Below, piece by piece: positions 34,766-44,256 of a DNA stretch of 64,000 nucleotides (positions are counted from its first letter, which is position 1; every line of letters begins with the position of its first letter). This DNA comes from Acidobacteriota bacterium. GTDB lineage: Bacteria; Acidobacteriota; Thermoanaerobaculia; Gp7-AA8. The translations under genes and the position numbers were made by a program. The stretch spans positions 248,001 through 312,000 of the forward strand of contig QHVT01000008.1 in assembly GCA_003223645.1 (NCBI GenBank), read 5' to 3'. The notes below the pieces were generated by a model that saw nothing but the letters and a program-made list of their open reading frames with translations, was not told the DNA's origin and ran no database searches.

Positions 34766-36679
34766 ATGGCTGCGCGGAACAAGCCGTACGATCAGTTCGG
34801 TCCGTACATTCTTTTCAAGAAACTCGAGACCGACTCGCTGGGAGATCTGTGGCGCGCGGGACGAGTCGACGGGACGCAGCTCGGCCCCACGGTCGCGGTG
34901 CGCCGTCTCCTCGGCGGCAACCGCGCGGCGATCAGCGCGAACGCGCAGTCGGTGGCGCAGCTCCTTCCGCAACTGAGCGGAACGTCGTTCGCGCGCGACC
35001 AGGTCGTCGGCGTGATCGACGGCGTTCCGTACATCGCGTACAGCTATGCGGGCGGACGCTCGCTGCGCCACATCATCGACCGCGCGCGCGGCGGCAACGG
35101 CGTCGCGCCGAATCCGCTGCCGATCGATCAGGCGATCATCATCGCGGAGAAAGTCGCGCTCTCGCTCGCGACCACCGCGGAGCTGCGCGACGGCGGCGGC
35201 CAGCGTCTCTCGCACGGCGCGCTCATCCCGCAGTTCATCTGGATCACCGACGACGGCGAGATCCGCGTCGCCGGCCAGCAGCTCGGCAGCGGTCTGATGG
35301 AATCCCTCGGCGATCAGAAAGTCAGCGCCGACATCGCGCGCTACTTCGCGCCGGAGTCGCGCAACGGCGCGATCATCAAAAACGCCGACGTCTATTCACT
35401 CGGCGCGATCCTGTTTCTCCTCGTCACCGGACAGGAGCCGCCCGACGCGGCGACGGCGAGCGCGTTCGGCGCGGCGGTGCGCGCGGCGAAGTCGATGACC
35501 GGGACGCCGGTATCGGACGACATCCGCGTGATTCTCGACAAGTCCTTCAACCTCGATCCGTCGATGCGCTACGGCTCGATCGGCGACATGAAGCAGGCCG
35601 TCTCCGCGCTCGCGCACAGCGGCAAGTACTCGGCGACCACGTTCAATCTCGCGTTCTATCTCAGCAACCTGCTGAAGAAAGAGATGGAGAGCGAAGCGCT
35701 CGATCGCGAGAAAGAAGCGAAGGTCAACGTCGCACCGTACGCCGACGTGCCGAAAGCCGCGCCGGCTCCGGTCGCTGCAGCCCCGGCGGTCGCTGCAGGA
35801 TCGATGTTCACTGCGATCGATTCGCCGAAGAAGAGTAAGGCGCCGCTCGCGATCGCGGCGGTCGTCGTGCTCGCGCTGATCGGCGCCGGTGCGTACTTCG
35901 CGATGAACAAAAAGTCCGCGCCGCTGCAGCCGCAGGCGAATGTCGCCGCGGCAGCGGCCGTGCCGCCGCCCGTGAAGCCGCGCGTGATCTCCGAGCCGGT
36001 CGCGGTTTCGGCGACGCCGGCAACCGGCACGATGAGCGACGAAGAACGGCGCAAGAAAGCGTTCGAAGACGCGGTCGAAGCGCAGGTGCGGTCGAAGAAA
36101 GACGCCGAGATGATGAAGCTTCAGGAAGTCTTCATCGCCGAACTGACGAAGAAGCAGTCGAAGAATGCGCCCGTCATTTCGACACCACCTTCGGCCGCGC
36201 CGCAGGAGGACGATCGCAACACGCCCAGCGCCGCGCAGCTCGATCAGCAGCGCCGCGAGACCACGCAGCCTGCCGAGGCCGCGGCCGTGCCGAATGCAGT
36301 GACGCAAACGCAGGCGCCCGCACCGGCGATCTCGCAGCCGGTCAACACGCCCGCGCCCGCGGCGCAAGTCGCCGGCCTCCGCGAAGGCGACGTGGTCGAT
36401 GTCGGCTCGCTCGACTCGATCCCGCGCCCGCTGCGCCCGATCGCGCCGGTGTATCCGACGATCGCGCGCCAGCAGCGCATCGCCGCGACGATCATCCTGA
36501 CCGCGTTCATCTCCGAGACCGGAACGGTGACGGACGTGCACGTGCTGCGCGGCGACCCGCGCTTCGGCCTCAACGACTCGGCCGTGCGCGCGATGCGCGG
36601 AACGAGATTCTCGCCGCCGCAGAAAGACGGCAAGCACGTGAAGACGTGGCTGCCGCAGACGATCGAATTCAAGCCGTAA
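34766..36679 (+). CDS. Protein kinase-like (probable pseudokinase) fused through a TM segment to a TonB C-terminal domain
   Basis: Kinase-like fold cues (DVYSLGAILFLLVTGQEPPD), no HRD/DFG; C-terminal RPIAPVYPTIARQQRIAATIILTAFISETGTVTDVHVLRGDPRFGLNDSAVRAMRGTRF. Confidence 0.75.
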   Translation: MAARNKPYDQFGPYILFKKLETDSLGDLWRAGRVDGTQLGPTVAVRRLLGGNRAAISANAQSVAQLLPQLSGTSFARDQVVGVIDGVPYIAYSYAGGRSLRHIIDRARGGNGVAPNPLPIDQAIIIAEKVALSLATTAELRDGGGQRLSHGALIPQFIWITDDGEIRVAGQQLGSGLMESLGDQKVSADIARYFAPESRNGAIIKNADVYSLGAILFLLVTGQEPPDAATASAFGAAVRAAKSMTGTPVSDDIRVILDKSFNLDPSMRYGSIGDMKQAVSALAHSGKYSATTFNLAFYLSNLLKKEMESEALDREKEAKVNVAPYADVPKAAPAPVAAAPAVAAGSMFTAIDSPKKSKAPLAIAAVVVLALIGAGAYFAMNKKSAPLQPQANVAAAAAVPPPVKPRVISEPVAVSATPATGTMSDEERRKKAFEDAVEAQVRSKKDAEMMKLQEVFIAELTKKQSKNAPVISTPPSAAPQEDDRNTPSAAQLDQQRRETTQPAEAAAVPNAVTQTQAPAPAISQPVNTPAPAAQVAGLREGDVVDVGSLDSIPRPLRPIAPVYPTIARQQRIAATIILTAFISETGTVTDVHVLRGDPRFGLNDSAVRAMRGTRFSPPQKDGKHVKTWLPQTIEFKP

Positions 36680-36696
36680 GCATGGCTCTCGCACGC

Positions 36697-36797
36697 CCGA
36701 GCCCGAGCCCGCTTCCGCGCCCGGGGTGGGGGGCGAGCGAAGCGAGGTAAACCCACCGCCCCGGGCGCGGGCTCGGGCTCGGGCTCGGGCGTAGGTG
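36697..36797. repeat. Tandem-repeat hairpin (6-bp CCCGAG units and reverse complement), convergent intergenic
   Basis: cgcccgagcccgagcccgcttccgcgcccgggg ... ccccgggcgcgggctcgggctcgggctcgggcg. Confidence 0.85.
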
Positions 36798-36835
36798 ATC
36801 AGCGCGGCGCCAGTGTCGTCCCAATGGCGGCAAAT

Positions 36836-36936
36836 GTCATCCTGAGCCGCGAAGACGGCGAAGGATCCCCCGCCGACGAAGCGAGCAACGTTCTTTGCGC
36901 GGGGGATTCCTCGCCGTCCACGCGGCTCGGAATGAC
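36836..36936. repeat. GTCATCCTGAGC...GGATCC...GCTCGGAATGAC palindromic element
   Basis: gtcatcctgagccgcgaagacggcgaaggatcccccgcc ... gcgggggattcctcgccgtccacgcggctcggaatgac. Confidence 0.9.
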
Positions 36937-36943
36937 ACGATGA

Positions 36944-38269
36944 TCACCGCGGCGCGACGGACACTTCGAAGTAGCGATCGCGCGCGATGCCGGCGAGGCG
37001 CGCGCGATCGCGCGCGAACGTAACCGCGCCGCGACCTTCGCGCACGATCACGCGCGCATTCGGATTCGACTCGCGACGGAGATACGCGGCGTGCGCGCCG
37101 AGGCGATCGTCGATGAGGGCGTTCGGCGCGAATTGCAGTGCAGCGATCGGCGGCGAGATCGTGCGATGCACGATCGTCAGCGCGGGCCACGTCCAGACGA
37201 TCAGCAACGCGATCAATGCAGCAAGCGCGATCGCGCGGAATCTGCGCAGCGCGTCGATCCCCTCGGCCGCGAAGATCGCGATGAGCGGCATGTAGGCGAT
37301 CGAGAAACGGCTCGTGCTGTGAAAGTCGAGGTAGAGCCACGCGAAGATCGCGAACGGGCCGAAGATCGCCAGCGCGAGCAGAACGTGCGCACGTCTTCGC
37401 GCGAGCGCGATGAGCGCGAGCAGCGCGAGGACGATGTTGATGGCGGGCGCGCGGAACGGACGGAGGAAGAAGTCGTCCGCGACTTTGATCAGCGACGGGC
37501 GGATCGGCGCGAGGAACGAGTCGGTCGTGCGGATGTAGTGCTCGTGCTCGCGTAATGCATCGCGATAAGAGGACCATCCTCCGCTCGCGATCGCGGCGCC
37601 GCCGTAGCTTGCGATCAGGATGATTGCGAGGAGAAGGACAGCTGCAATTCGTCGTTTGCTGTGCACCACTCCAAGAACGAATGGAACGAGTCCGATCAGC
37701 AGATTCTGCGGACGAAATCCTGCGGCGATGCCGAGGACGATTGCGCCGGCGAGAAGTGCGCGGGTGTCGCGGCGGCCGCGCAGGAGCAGCGCGCAGGCGA
37801 AGAGCGACAGCACGAGTGACGGCACGTCGCTGAAGGCGGTGCCGCCGTAGAACCAGACGTTGGGCATGAACGCGAGCACGAGCGCGGAGCCGAAGGCGAC
37901 GAAGAACGATGCGCCGAGCTCACGCGCTAAAAAATACGCGGCGGGAAAGACGAACAGCGAGGCGACGAACACGATCGCCTGCAAGGCGTGGAACTCGTCG
38001 TGAAACGGAACGAGCTTGACCATTGCTTTTGCAAGCGCGATGAAGAGCGGGAAGCCGGGCGGCTGCGGGTGATAGAGACGCACGTCGTAGTCGCGCACGG
38101 CGAGCGCGAAGAGCGCTTCGTCCCAGTCCCACAGCGTGCGTGAGAGCGCGGGCCAGCGCGTGATCGCCACGAGCGCGCTCGCGATCCAGACAATGTGGCG
38201 ACCGCTGCCCTCAGCGGTCGCGGTGCCGCTGAGGGCAGCGGCACCCACATTTACTGCTGCGGGTTCCAT
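36944..38269 (-). CDS. GT-C/GT39-like polytopic membrane protein; N-terminus carries PE-1 copy b
   Basis: LWDWDEALFALAVRDYDVRLYHPQPPGFPLFI; paralogous to next gene. Confidence 0.75.
   Translation of the reverse strand: MEPAAVNVGAAALSGTATAEGSGRHIVWIASALVAITRWPALSRTLWDWDEALFALAVRDYDVRLYHPQPPGFPLFIALAKAMVKLVPFHDEFHALQAIVFVASLFVFPAAYFLARELGASFFVAFGSALVLAFMPNVWFYGGTAFSDVPSLVLSLFACALLLRGRRDTRALLAGAIVLGIAAGFRPQNLLIGLVPFVLGVVHSKRRIAAVLLLAIILIASYGGAAIASGGWSSYRDALREHEHYIRTTDSFLAPIRPSLIKVADDFFLRPFRAPAINIVLALLALIALARRRAHVLLALAIFGPFAIFAWLYLDFHSTSRFSIAYMPLIAIFAAEGIDALRRFRAIALAALIALLIVWTWPALTIVHRTISPPIAALQFAPNALIDDRLGAHAAYLRRESNPNARVIVREGRGAVTFARDRARLAGIARDRYFEVSVAPR
38195..38248 (-). repeat. PE-1 copy b: 54-bp palindromic element, identical to copy a
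   Basis: Same 54-bp string as 9225..9278; encodes VGAAALSGTATAEGSGRH. Confidence 0.95.
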
Positions 38270-40041
38270 GAGAGCGCGTCCACGCGCAGGCCGAGGTCGC
38301 GCGCGTCGTCGGAGCCGCCGCGCGCTTTCGGATTCACCGTTCCGCTGGTGAGAATGCGCAGCTCGTTCGGCGCGTCCTTGCGCGACGGCACGGTCCACGT
38401 CTTGTCGATGTCCGACTTCGTCGCCGTGAATCGCTCGATCGTCGCGCCGTTCAGTTGCACTTCGATCGCCGGCGGCGCGTCGAGTCCGTCGAGTGGCGCG
38501 TACGCGCGCAGCCGCAGTTTCCCTTTGCCGCGCAGCACCGGCAGCTTCGTCGTCGACTCCGCGCCCATCCAGCGGAACGCGCCTTCATCGCCGTACCAGC
38601 CGTGGCCGAACACGACGACCGACGATGCGCGGCCGACCGATGCTTCGAAATTGCGGCGGCGCATCACGCGCCACAGCCTCTTGTGCGGCCAGACCCAGTT
38701 GTGCGCGCCGGGCACGACTTTCAGGTCGAGCACCCACGCGTCGCCGGACAGCAGCGAGATTTGATCGGGCTCGTCGTAGTACACCGTGTTCGGACGATCG
38801 CCGAGAAAAAAATGCGCCTGCGGCTCGATGCCGCCGTGCACGAACACGAGCTCGCCCGGCTTGGCGTTGCGCAGAATCCACTGCAATGCGGACACGAGCG
38901 GCGCGTCGCTCTTGCGCTGCAGCTGCAGCGCAGGCCACGTCCATACGACGAACAGGACCACGAAGAGCGCGCAGAGCGTCGCTTGCACGCGCGGACTACG
39001 GCGCGCGATCACGCCGAGTCCGTCGGCGGCGAGGACGGCATGCACGCACAAGTACGCGATCGAGTAGCGCGTCGCGGCGGCGAAGTCGAGCTGGAACAGC
39101 ACGAGGATCGCGAATGGAACGAACATCGCGAACAGCAGCAGCGGCGCGCGGCGGCGCGTCGCGATCGCGTGGATGAGCGAGACGAGCGCGAGGATCGCCA
39201 GCGCGACCGTCTGCTGCCGCTGCTGAATCGGCCAGAGGAAAAAGATCTTCGCGATCTGTCCGAGCGGCGGCCGATAAGGGTTGTGATACGAGTCGATGTC
39301 GTGCACCCACTTGCTCTGGATGCGCACGGCTTCGAGGTAGTCCTTCATTCCGCCCGACTCGATTGCGGCGCCGGCGTAGCTTCCGCCCGCAATCGCGCCG
39401 CCGATGAGAATTGCCAGCAGGACCGCGACGAACGAGCGGCGTCGGATCTGGTAGTACGTCGCGAGCAAGGCGGGCACGACGCCGATCAGCAGATTCGTCG
39501 GACGGATGCCGGCGGCGATGCCGAGCACCGCCGCGCCGAGGAGGTACGCGCGCGTGTCATCGCATCCGCGCAGAAGCAGCGCGCACGCGATGAAGCAGAC
39601 CGCAATCGCGGGGACATCGCTGTATCCGGTTCCGCCGTGCAGCCAGACATTCGGCAGAAACGCGAACAGCGCCGCGCCGCCGACCGACGTCGTGAAGTCG
39701 AAGCCGAGCTCGCGCGCGAAGAAGAAGAGCGCGGGAAACAGGCACATCGCGCCGAGGACCACCACGACCTGCAGCGAGCGGAACTCGGAGACGCCGAGGA
39801 AATGCACGACCTTGGCGGCGGCGACGAAGAGCGGATAGCCGGGCGGGTGCGGGTGATAGGCGGCGACGTTGAAGTCGCGCACGCCGAGGGAGAAGAGACC
39901 CTCGTCCCAATCAAACATCGAGTGCGCGAGCGCGAGGAGCCGCGTGAGCGCGATGACGACGGTCAGGATGAGGAGAACGTTCTTCTGCGCGCGAGACAAA
40001 CGGCACCATTCTCGCAAATTTGGCCCGGCGATGGCCGGCAC
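38251..40041 (-). CDS. GT-C/GT39-like polytopic membrane protein
   Basis: MFDWDEGLFSLGVRDFNVAAYHPHPPGYPLFVAAAK; many TM segments. Confidence 0.8.
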   Translation of the reverse strand: MPAIAGPNLREWCRLSRAQKNVLLILTVVIALTRLLALAHSMFDWDEGLFSLGVRDFNVAAYHPHPPGYPLFVAAAKVVHFLGVSEFRSLQVVVVLGAMCLFPALFFFARELGFDFTTSVGGAALFAFLPNVWLHGGTGYSDVPAIAVCFIACALLLRGCDDTRAYLLGAAVLGIAAGIRPTNLLIGVVPALLATYYQIRRRSFVAVLLAILIGGAIAGGSYAGAAIESGGMKDYLEAVRIQSKWVHDIDSYHNPYRPPLGQIAKIFFLWPIQQRQQTVALAILALVSLIHAIATRRRAPLLLFAMFVPFAILVLFQLDFAAATRYSIAYLCVHAVLAADGLGVIARRSPRVQATLCALFVVLFVVWTWPALQLQRKSDAPLVSALQWILRNAKPGELVFVHGGIEPQAHFFLGDRPNTVYYDEPDQISLLSGDAWVLDLKVVPGAHNWVWPHKRLWRVMRRRNFEASVGRASSVVVFGHGWYGDEGAFRWMGAESTTKLPVLRGKGKLRLRAYAPLDGLDAPPAIEVQLNGATIERFTATKSDIDKTWTVPSRKDAPNELRILTSGTVNPKARGGSDDARDLGLRVDALSWNPQQ

Positions 40042-40092
40042 GGCCGGCAGCGCCGGTTGGCCAGGCCTTCCTGGGACGTTGTCGCAAATGGC

Positions 40093-41184
40093 ATGATCTC
40101 CGCGGAAAATTCTCGAAAGGGCGTGCGACGCCGCTGGTACCTCGATCTACACGGCATCCGGCGCGAAGGCACGAAAGAGTCCGGCTTTTCGTATCGTCTT
40201 CCGAACGGCTCGATCGTCAGCGATGACAAGGTGCTGGCCCGGATCCGCAAGCTGCGCATTCCGCCGGCGTGGCGGGACGTGCGCATCGCCCGCGGCGACG
40301 CCGCGCCGCTCCAGGCCGTCGGCGTCGACAAGAAAGGACGGACGCAGTATCTCTACCACTCGCGCTTCCGCGCGCAGCGCGAGGAAGCGAAGTTCAAGCG
40401 CGTGGTGGAGTTCGGCGAGTCGCTGCCCGCGCTGCGCCGCCGCGTGCGCGCGGACTTGAACCGTGGAAAGCACGCCTCCCGGCGTGACGACGCCCTGCAG
40501 CGCGAGCGCGTGCTGGCGTCGATGGTGCGCCTCATCGATCAGGGATTCTTCCGCATCGGCAACGACAAGAGTGCGAAGTCGGAGTCGACGTTCGGCCTCT
40601 CGACGATCCGCGGCTCGCATGTGAAAGTCGATCGCGACGTCGTGCTGTTCGAGTACGTCGGCAAGTGGCGGAAGAAACAGAAGCGCGCGGTTCGCGACCA
40701 CGACGTCGCGACGATCATCGAGCAGCTCAAGAAAAAGCGCGGCGCGGAGCTGTTCAAGTTCCAGCAGAACGGCAAAGTGTGCGACGTGAAAGACCGGCAC
40801 GTGAACGAGTACATCCAGTCGATCATCGGCCGCGACTTCACCGCAAAAGACTTCCGCACCTGGGCCGGCACGTTGTTGTGCTCGATCGCGCTCGCATTGC
40901 AGGAGCAGGGCGCGAGCAAAGCGGAGCGCAAACGACGCCTGCGCAAAGCGATCACCGCCACGGCGGAGCAGCTCGGCAACACGCCCGCGGTCTGCCGCTC
41001 GTCCTACATCTGCCCCCGGCTCATCGACGAATACACGAGCGGACGGCCATTCGAGATGCTGCGCAAAACGCGGCGGGGAAACCCGGTTTCGCGAACGGGG
41101 CTGTCCATCGAGGAGAAGGCGCTGTTGAAGTTTCTGCGAGAGACCATCGCGGATCGGCGGCGTGCGCCTCGGGCCGCCGCGTGA
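40093..41184 (+). CDS. DNA topoisomerase IB (poxvirus/bacterial type)
   Basis: IPPAWRDVRIA; GLSTIRGSHVKVDRDVVLFEYVGKW; DFRTWAGTLLCSIAL; CRSSYICPRLIDEY. Confidence 0.93.
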   Translation: MISAENSRKGVRRRWYLDLHGIRREGTKESGFSYRLPNGSIVSDDKVLARIRKLRIPPAWRDVRIARGDAAPLQAVGVDKKGRTQYLYHSRFRAQREEAKFKRVVEFGESLPALRRRVRADLNRGKHASRRDDALQRERVLASMVRLIDQGFFRIGNDKSAKSESTFGLSTIRGSHVKVDRDVVLFEYVGKWRKKQKRAVRDHDVATIIEQLKKKRGAELFKFQQNGKVCDVKDRHVNEYIQSIIGRDFTAKDFRTWAGTLLCSIALALQEQGASKAERKRRLRKAITATAEQLGNTPAVCRSSYICPRLIDEYTSGRPFEMLRKTRRGNPVSRTGLSIEEKALLKFLRETIADRRRAPRAAA

Positions 41185-41312
41185 GGCGCAGAGGCTCAGA
41201 GGCTCAAAGGCTCAGAGAACCCCTATGAGCCCCTGCGCCTCTGAGCCTCTGCGCCCCTGCGCCTCTGCGCCCCTGCGCCTATGAGCCTATGAGCCTGTGA
41301 GCCTCTGCTCCT
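41185..41312. repeat. Tandem-repeat hairpin (8-bp AGGCTCAG/AGGCGCAG units; longer reverse-complement arm)
   Basis: gaggcgcagaggctcagaggctcaaaggctcagag ... ctatgagcccctgcgcctctgagcctctgcgcccctgcgcctctgcgcccctgcgcctatgagcc. Confidence 0.95.
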
Positions 41313-44256
41313 AGAACGTCTCCCCAATCCAGAAGCTCGTCCTGAACCCTCCCTCGGTGGTCTTGCCGTCGTAGCGCTTGGCGAAGTCCCAGTTGAGCTG
41401 GAGGCCGCCCCAGAACTGGAAGGAGAAGCCCCAGCCGACGGCGGCTTTCGCGTCGGCGAGGCGGCCGTCGCGGGCGAAGCGGAACGGCTGGCCGTCGAAG
41501 TGCGCGGCGCCGACGTCGAGGAAGATCGTTCCGCGAATCTGCTGCAGCGTCACAATCGGCGTGGCGAGAACGTCGACGAGCGGGAAGCGGAACTCGATGT
41601 TCGCGAAGCCCGCGTGCTGCCCGATCAGCGTGCGGAAGTCGTAACCGCGCACGGTGTTCAGGCCACCGAAGTAATAGATGTCCGGCGCGTTGCCGTCCGA
41701 CCACGCGGCGTACAGACGCGCGGCGATGAGGGTGCGGGCGCTGATCGGAATGTACTGCCGGTAGTCGATCGACACGTCGGACGTCAGCGTGCCGCCTGCG
41801 TTGGTTCCGCCCTTCGTGTCCGGCGCGTACGACGCGCTCAGCTCGTAGCGGTGGCCGGAGATCGGTCCGAAGAATTTCCAGATCGCGGTATCGCCGGTGA
41901 ACGTTCCGCTCACGAGCGGGAAGTTGTCGCGGCGATGCACGTACTCGCCGATGCGGAAGTCGGGATAGAAGTAGTCGCGGCTCATGTAGCCCGCGCCGGC
42001 GTCGAAGCGGTGGTAGCGCGAGAGCGGATAGCTGGCCAGGCCGAGGAAGCCGGTCTGACGGTAAGCCTGCCGGCGATCGAGGCGCAGCGTGTCGGGGTCC
42101 TGCGTGAAGTAGAACGAGCGGTTGTCGAACAGCCGCGCGCCGTAGTTCCAGCGCTTGCGCATGTTCATGTAGATGAAGTCGAAGTTGGAGAACGTCGACA
42201 CCGAGTCGAGCGACGCGATGAAGCGGCGATCGCCGAGGAGATCGCTCATGAAGATCGTCGAGCGCGAGACGAACAGCTGATCGGAGGTCACGCCGGCGTT
42301 GACCTGCACGTCCTCGATGAACAGCTTGAAGCCGCGCGTCTTCTCGATCTTCTCCTCGTCGATGAAGAACTCCGACGTCGACTTGAAGATGGAGCGTTGC
42401 TCGGCCGCGATCGGCGCGGACGGCAGCGTGGTCTTCTCCGCCACGTGCAGCGGCTTGTCGGTCTGCGTCGAGTACAGCCGCCACTGTCCTTTGTAGTACG
42501 ACGAGAACACCATGCGCTCGCGGTTGTTTTGTCCGGTGAAGACGACCGGCGTGAAGCAGCCGCCGATGACGTCCGTGTACTGCATCAGGTCGCCGCTCGC
42601 GAGATCGAGCGAGTAGATGTTGTACGCGGCGAAGTTGGTCTTGTCGGGCGGCGGCGTGTCGCCTTCCTTGCGCGCGGCGTTCTCCGCGTTCTCGAGGATG
42701 TCCGACGCCACGCCGACGTTGCGGCCGGTCTGCTTGTCCGACGCGAAGAAAATCTTCTTGCCGTCCGGACTGAAGTACGCGTCGATGTCGTTCCACTCGC
42801 CGCTCGTCAGCTGATAGCGCTCTTTCGGGTTCGCGAGATTGAGCTTGTACAGCTTCGCGTACTGCTCGCCGACCGATGAGTACACGAGCCACTTGCCGTC
42901 GGGCGAGAACACCGGCGCGCTGTCATAGAACGCGTCGCTGGTGACGTTGTTGATCGTGCCGTCGTCGACGTTGTAAAAGAAGATGTCGCTCTGATTGCCC
43001 ATGATGCCGGCGAAGGCGATCTTCTTTCCATCCGGCGAGTACGACGGCGCGAGCTGCTGCTCGACCGGCATCGGGATCGACTTGATGATCTGGCCGGTGA
43101 GCGTATTGAGCAGGAGCAGGTTGCGGCCGCGCTCTTTGCGGACGAAGAACGCGATCTGGTCGCCGTCCGGCGAGAACGCGACGTCGCGTCCCGCCACCGC
43201 CGCGGTCGTGAACGACTGCACGATGGGATACTCGTAGCGCCGCGTGTAGCCGGCCGTGAGATTCTTGAGCAGGCGCCGCTCGGGAATGTTGAACAGCACG
43301 ACGTCCGCGTCTTCTTTGTAGTCGGTGAACGCGACGAGGAGATCGCCCGACGGCGACGCCGCGGGCCCGAGCTCGTCGCTCGGGCGCTCGGGATCGATCT
43401 TGAACGGCTCGCCATACTCCTGCGGCTCGCCTTTGGCGATGAGCGCCGGCAGATACTGCTTGCGCAGCCAGCTGCGGAACTTCGTATCGAATTCATCCGG
43501 CGTCAGATTGAACGCGCGCTTGAGCGCGCGATCGACGCTGCTGCCGAGCGTGTTGCGATATTCGTAAATGAAATCGCGCAGCCCTTCCCATCCGTACGTC
43601 TGCTGCATGAAGACGAACACGGCGTGGCCGAAGCGGTACGCGAAGTAGCCCTGCGGATCGAAGCGGATGCGCGGGATGCGATCGTTGACGACGGCGTCGC
43701 GCAGCACCATGCGGTCGCGCGAGTCTTCATCCTCGCCCATGAACGACGCCAGGCCTTCCATCAGCCACGTCGGCGGATTGGCGGTGATGTTCTTGCCGAA
43801 TTTCCCCTGGAAGAGGATCTCGTATTCGAAGACGTGCGTCAGCTCGTGGCGAATGAGCTCGAGCAGTTTTTCATCCGGTATGTCGATCGGCAGCACCATC
43901 CGGTTCTTCACCGGCTCCGCGAACGCGCCCACGCCCTCGGGGATGAAGTTGAGCATGACGTTGGTCTGCTCGAACGACGAATGCGTGTGGTAGAAGATCA
44001 TCGGGATCTTCTTCGAGATCTGGAAGTTGAATTTCTGCGAGAGATCGAGGTACGCGCTCTCCGCCGCGTCGACGACGCGCTGCAGCTGGTTGCGCTCCTC
44101 CTCGTAGAAGTAGAAATCGAAGTGCGTGGAGTGATAGACGCTCCACTTGAAGGTGTCGTAGACGATCTTGTTCTGCCCGAACGGATACGCCGGCGCGGCG
44201 GCGACGAGTAAGACGAGGAGCGCGATGACTCGCTTCATGAGGGCAGCCTCCTTCAT
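41311..44256 (-). CDS. Metalloprotease (HELTH) + TolB/WD40-like propeller + Omp85/BamA-like C-terminal barrel
   Basis: ELIRHELTHVFEYE; repeated SPDGK(K/W) blades; C-terminal FGGLNTVRGYDFRTLIGQHAGFANIEFRFPLVD and terminal SFWIGETF. Confidence 0.85.
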   Translation of the reverse strand: MKEAALMKRVIALLVLLVAAAPAYPFGQNKIVYDTFKWSVYHSTHFDFYFYEEERNQLQRVVDAAESAYLDLSQKFNFQISKKIPMIFYHTHSSFEQTNVMLNFIPEGVGAFAEPVKNRMVLPIDIPDEKLLELIRHELTHVFEYEILFQGKFGKNITANPPTWLMEGLASFMGEDEDSRDRMVLRDAVVNDRIPRIRFDPQGYFAYRFGHAVFVFMQQTYGWEGLRDFIYEYRNTLGSSVDRALKRAFNLTPDEFDTKFRSWLRKQYLPALIAKGEPQEYGEPFKIDPERPSDELGPAASPSGDLLVAFTDYKEDADVVLFNIPERRLLKNLTAGYTRRYEYPIVQSFTTAAVAGRDVAFSPDGDQIAFFVRKERGRNLLLLNTLTGQIIKSIPMPVEQQLAPSYSPDGKKIAFAGIMGNQSDIFFYNVDDGTINNVTSDAFYDSAPVFSPDGKWLVYSSVGEQYAKLYKLNLANPKERYQLTSGEWNDIDAYFSPDGKKIFFASDKQTGRNVGVASDILENAENAARKEGDTPPPDKTNFAAYNIYSLDLASGDLMQYTDVIGGCFTPVVFTGQNNRERMVFSSYYKGQWRLYSTQTDKPLHVAEKTTLPSAPIAAEQRSIFKSTSEFFIDEEKIEKTRGFKLFIEDVQVNAGVTSDQLFVSRSTIFMSDLLGDRRFIASLDSVSTFSNFDFIYMNMRKRWNYGARLFDNRSFYFTQDPDTLRLDRRQAYRQTGFLGLASYPLSRYHRFDAGAGYMSRDYFYPDFRIGEYVHRRDNFPLVSGTFTGDTAIWKFFGPISGHRYELSASYAPDTKGGTNAGGTLTSDVSIDYRQYIPISARTLIAARLYAAWSDGNAPDIYYFGGLNTVRGYDFRTLIGQHAGFANIEFRFPLVDVLATPIVTLQQIRGTIFLDVGAAHFDGQPFRFARDGRLADAKAAVGWGFSFQFWGGLQLNWDFAKRYDGKTTEGGFRTSFWIGETF

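Noticed and set aside
38455-40092. Long N-terminal extension of the topoisomerase ORF (909 aa total)
   Set aside because: The first 546 codons are antisense to a membrane-protein gene and have shadow-ORF composition; topoisomerase homology starts at ATG 40093.
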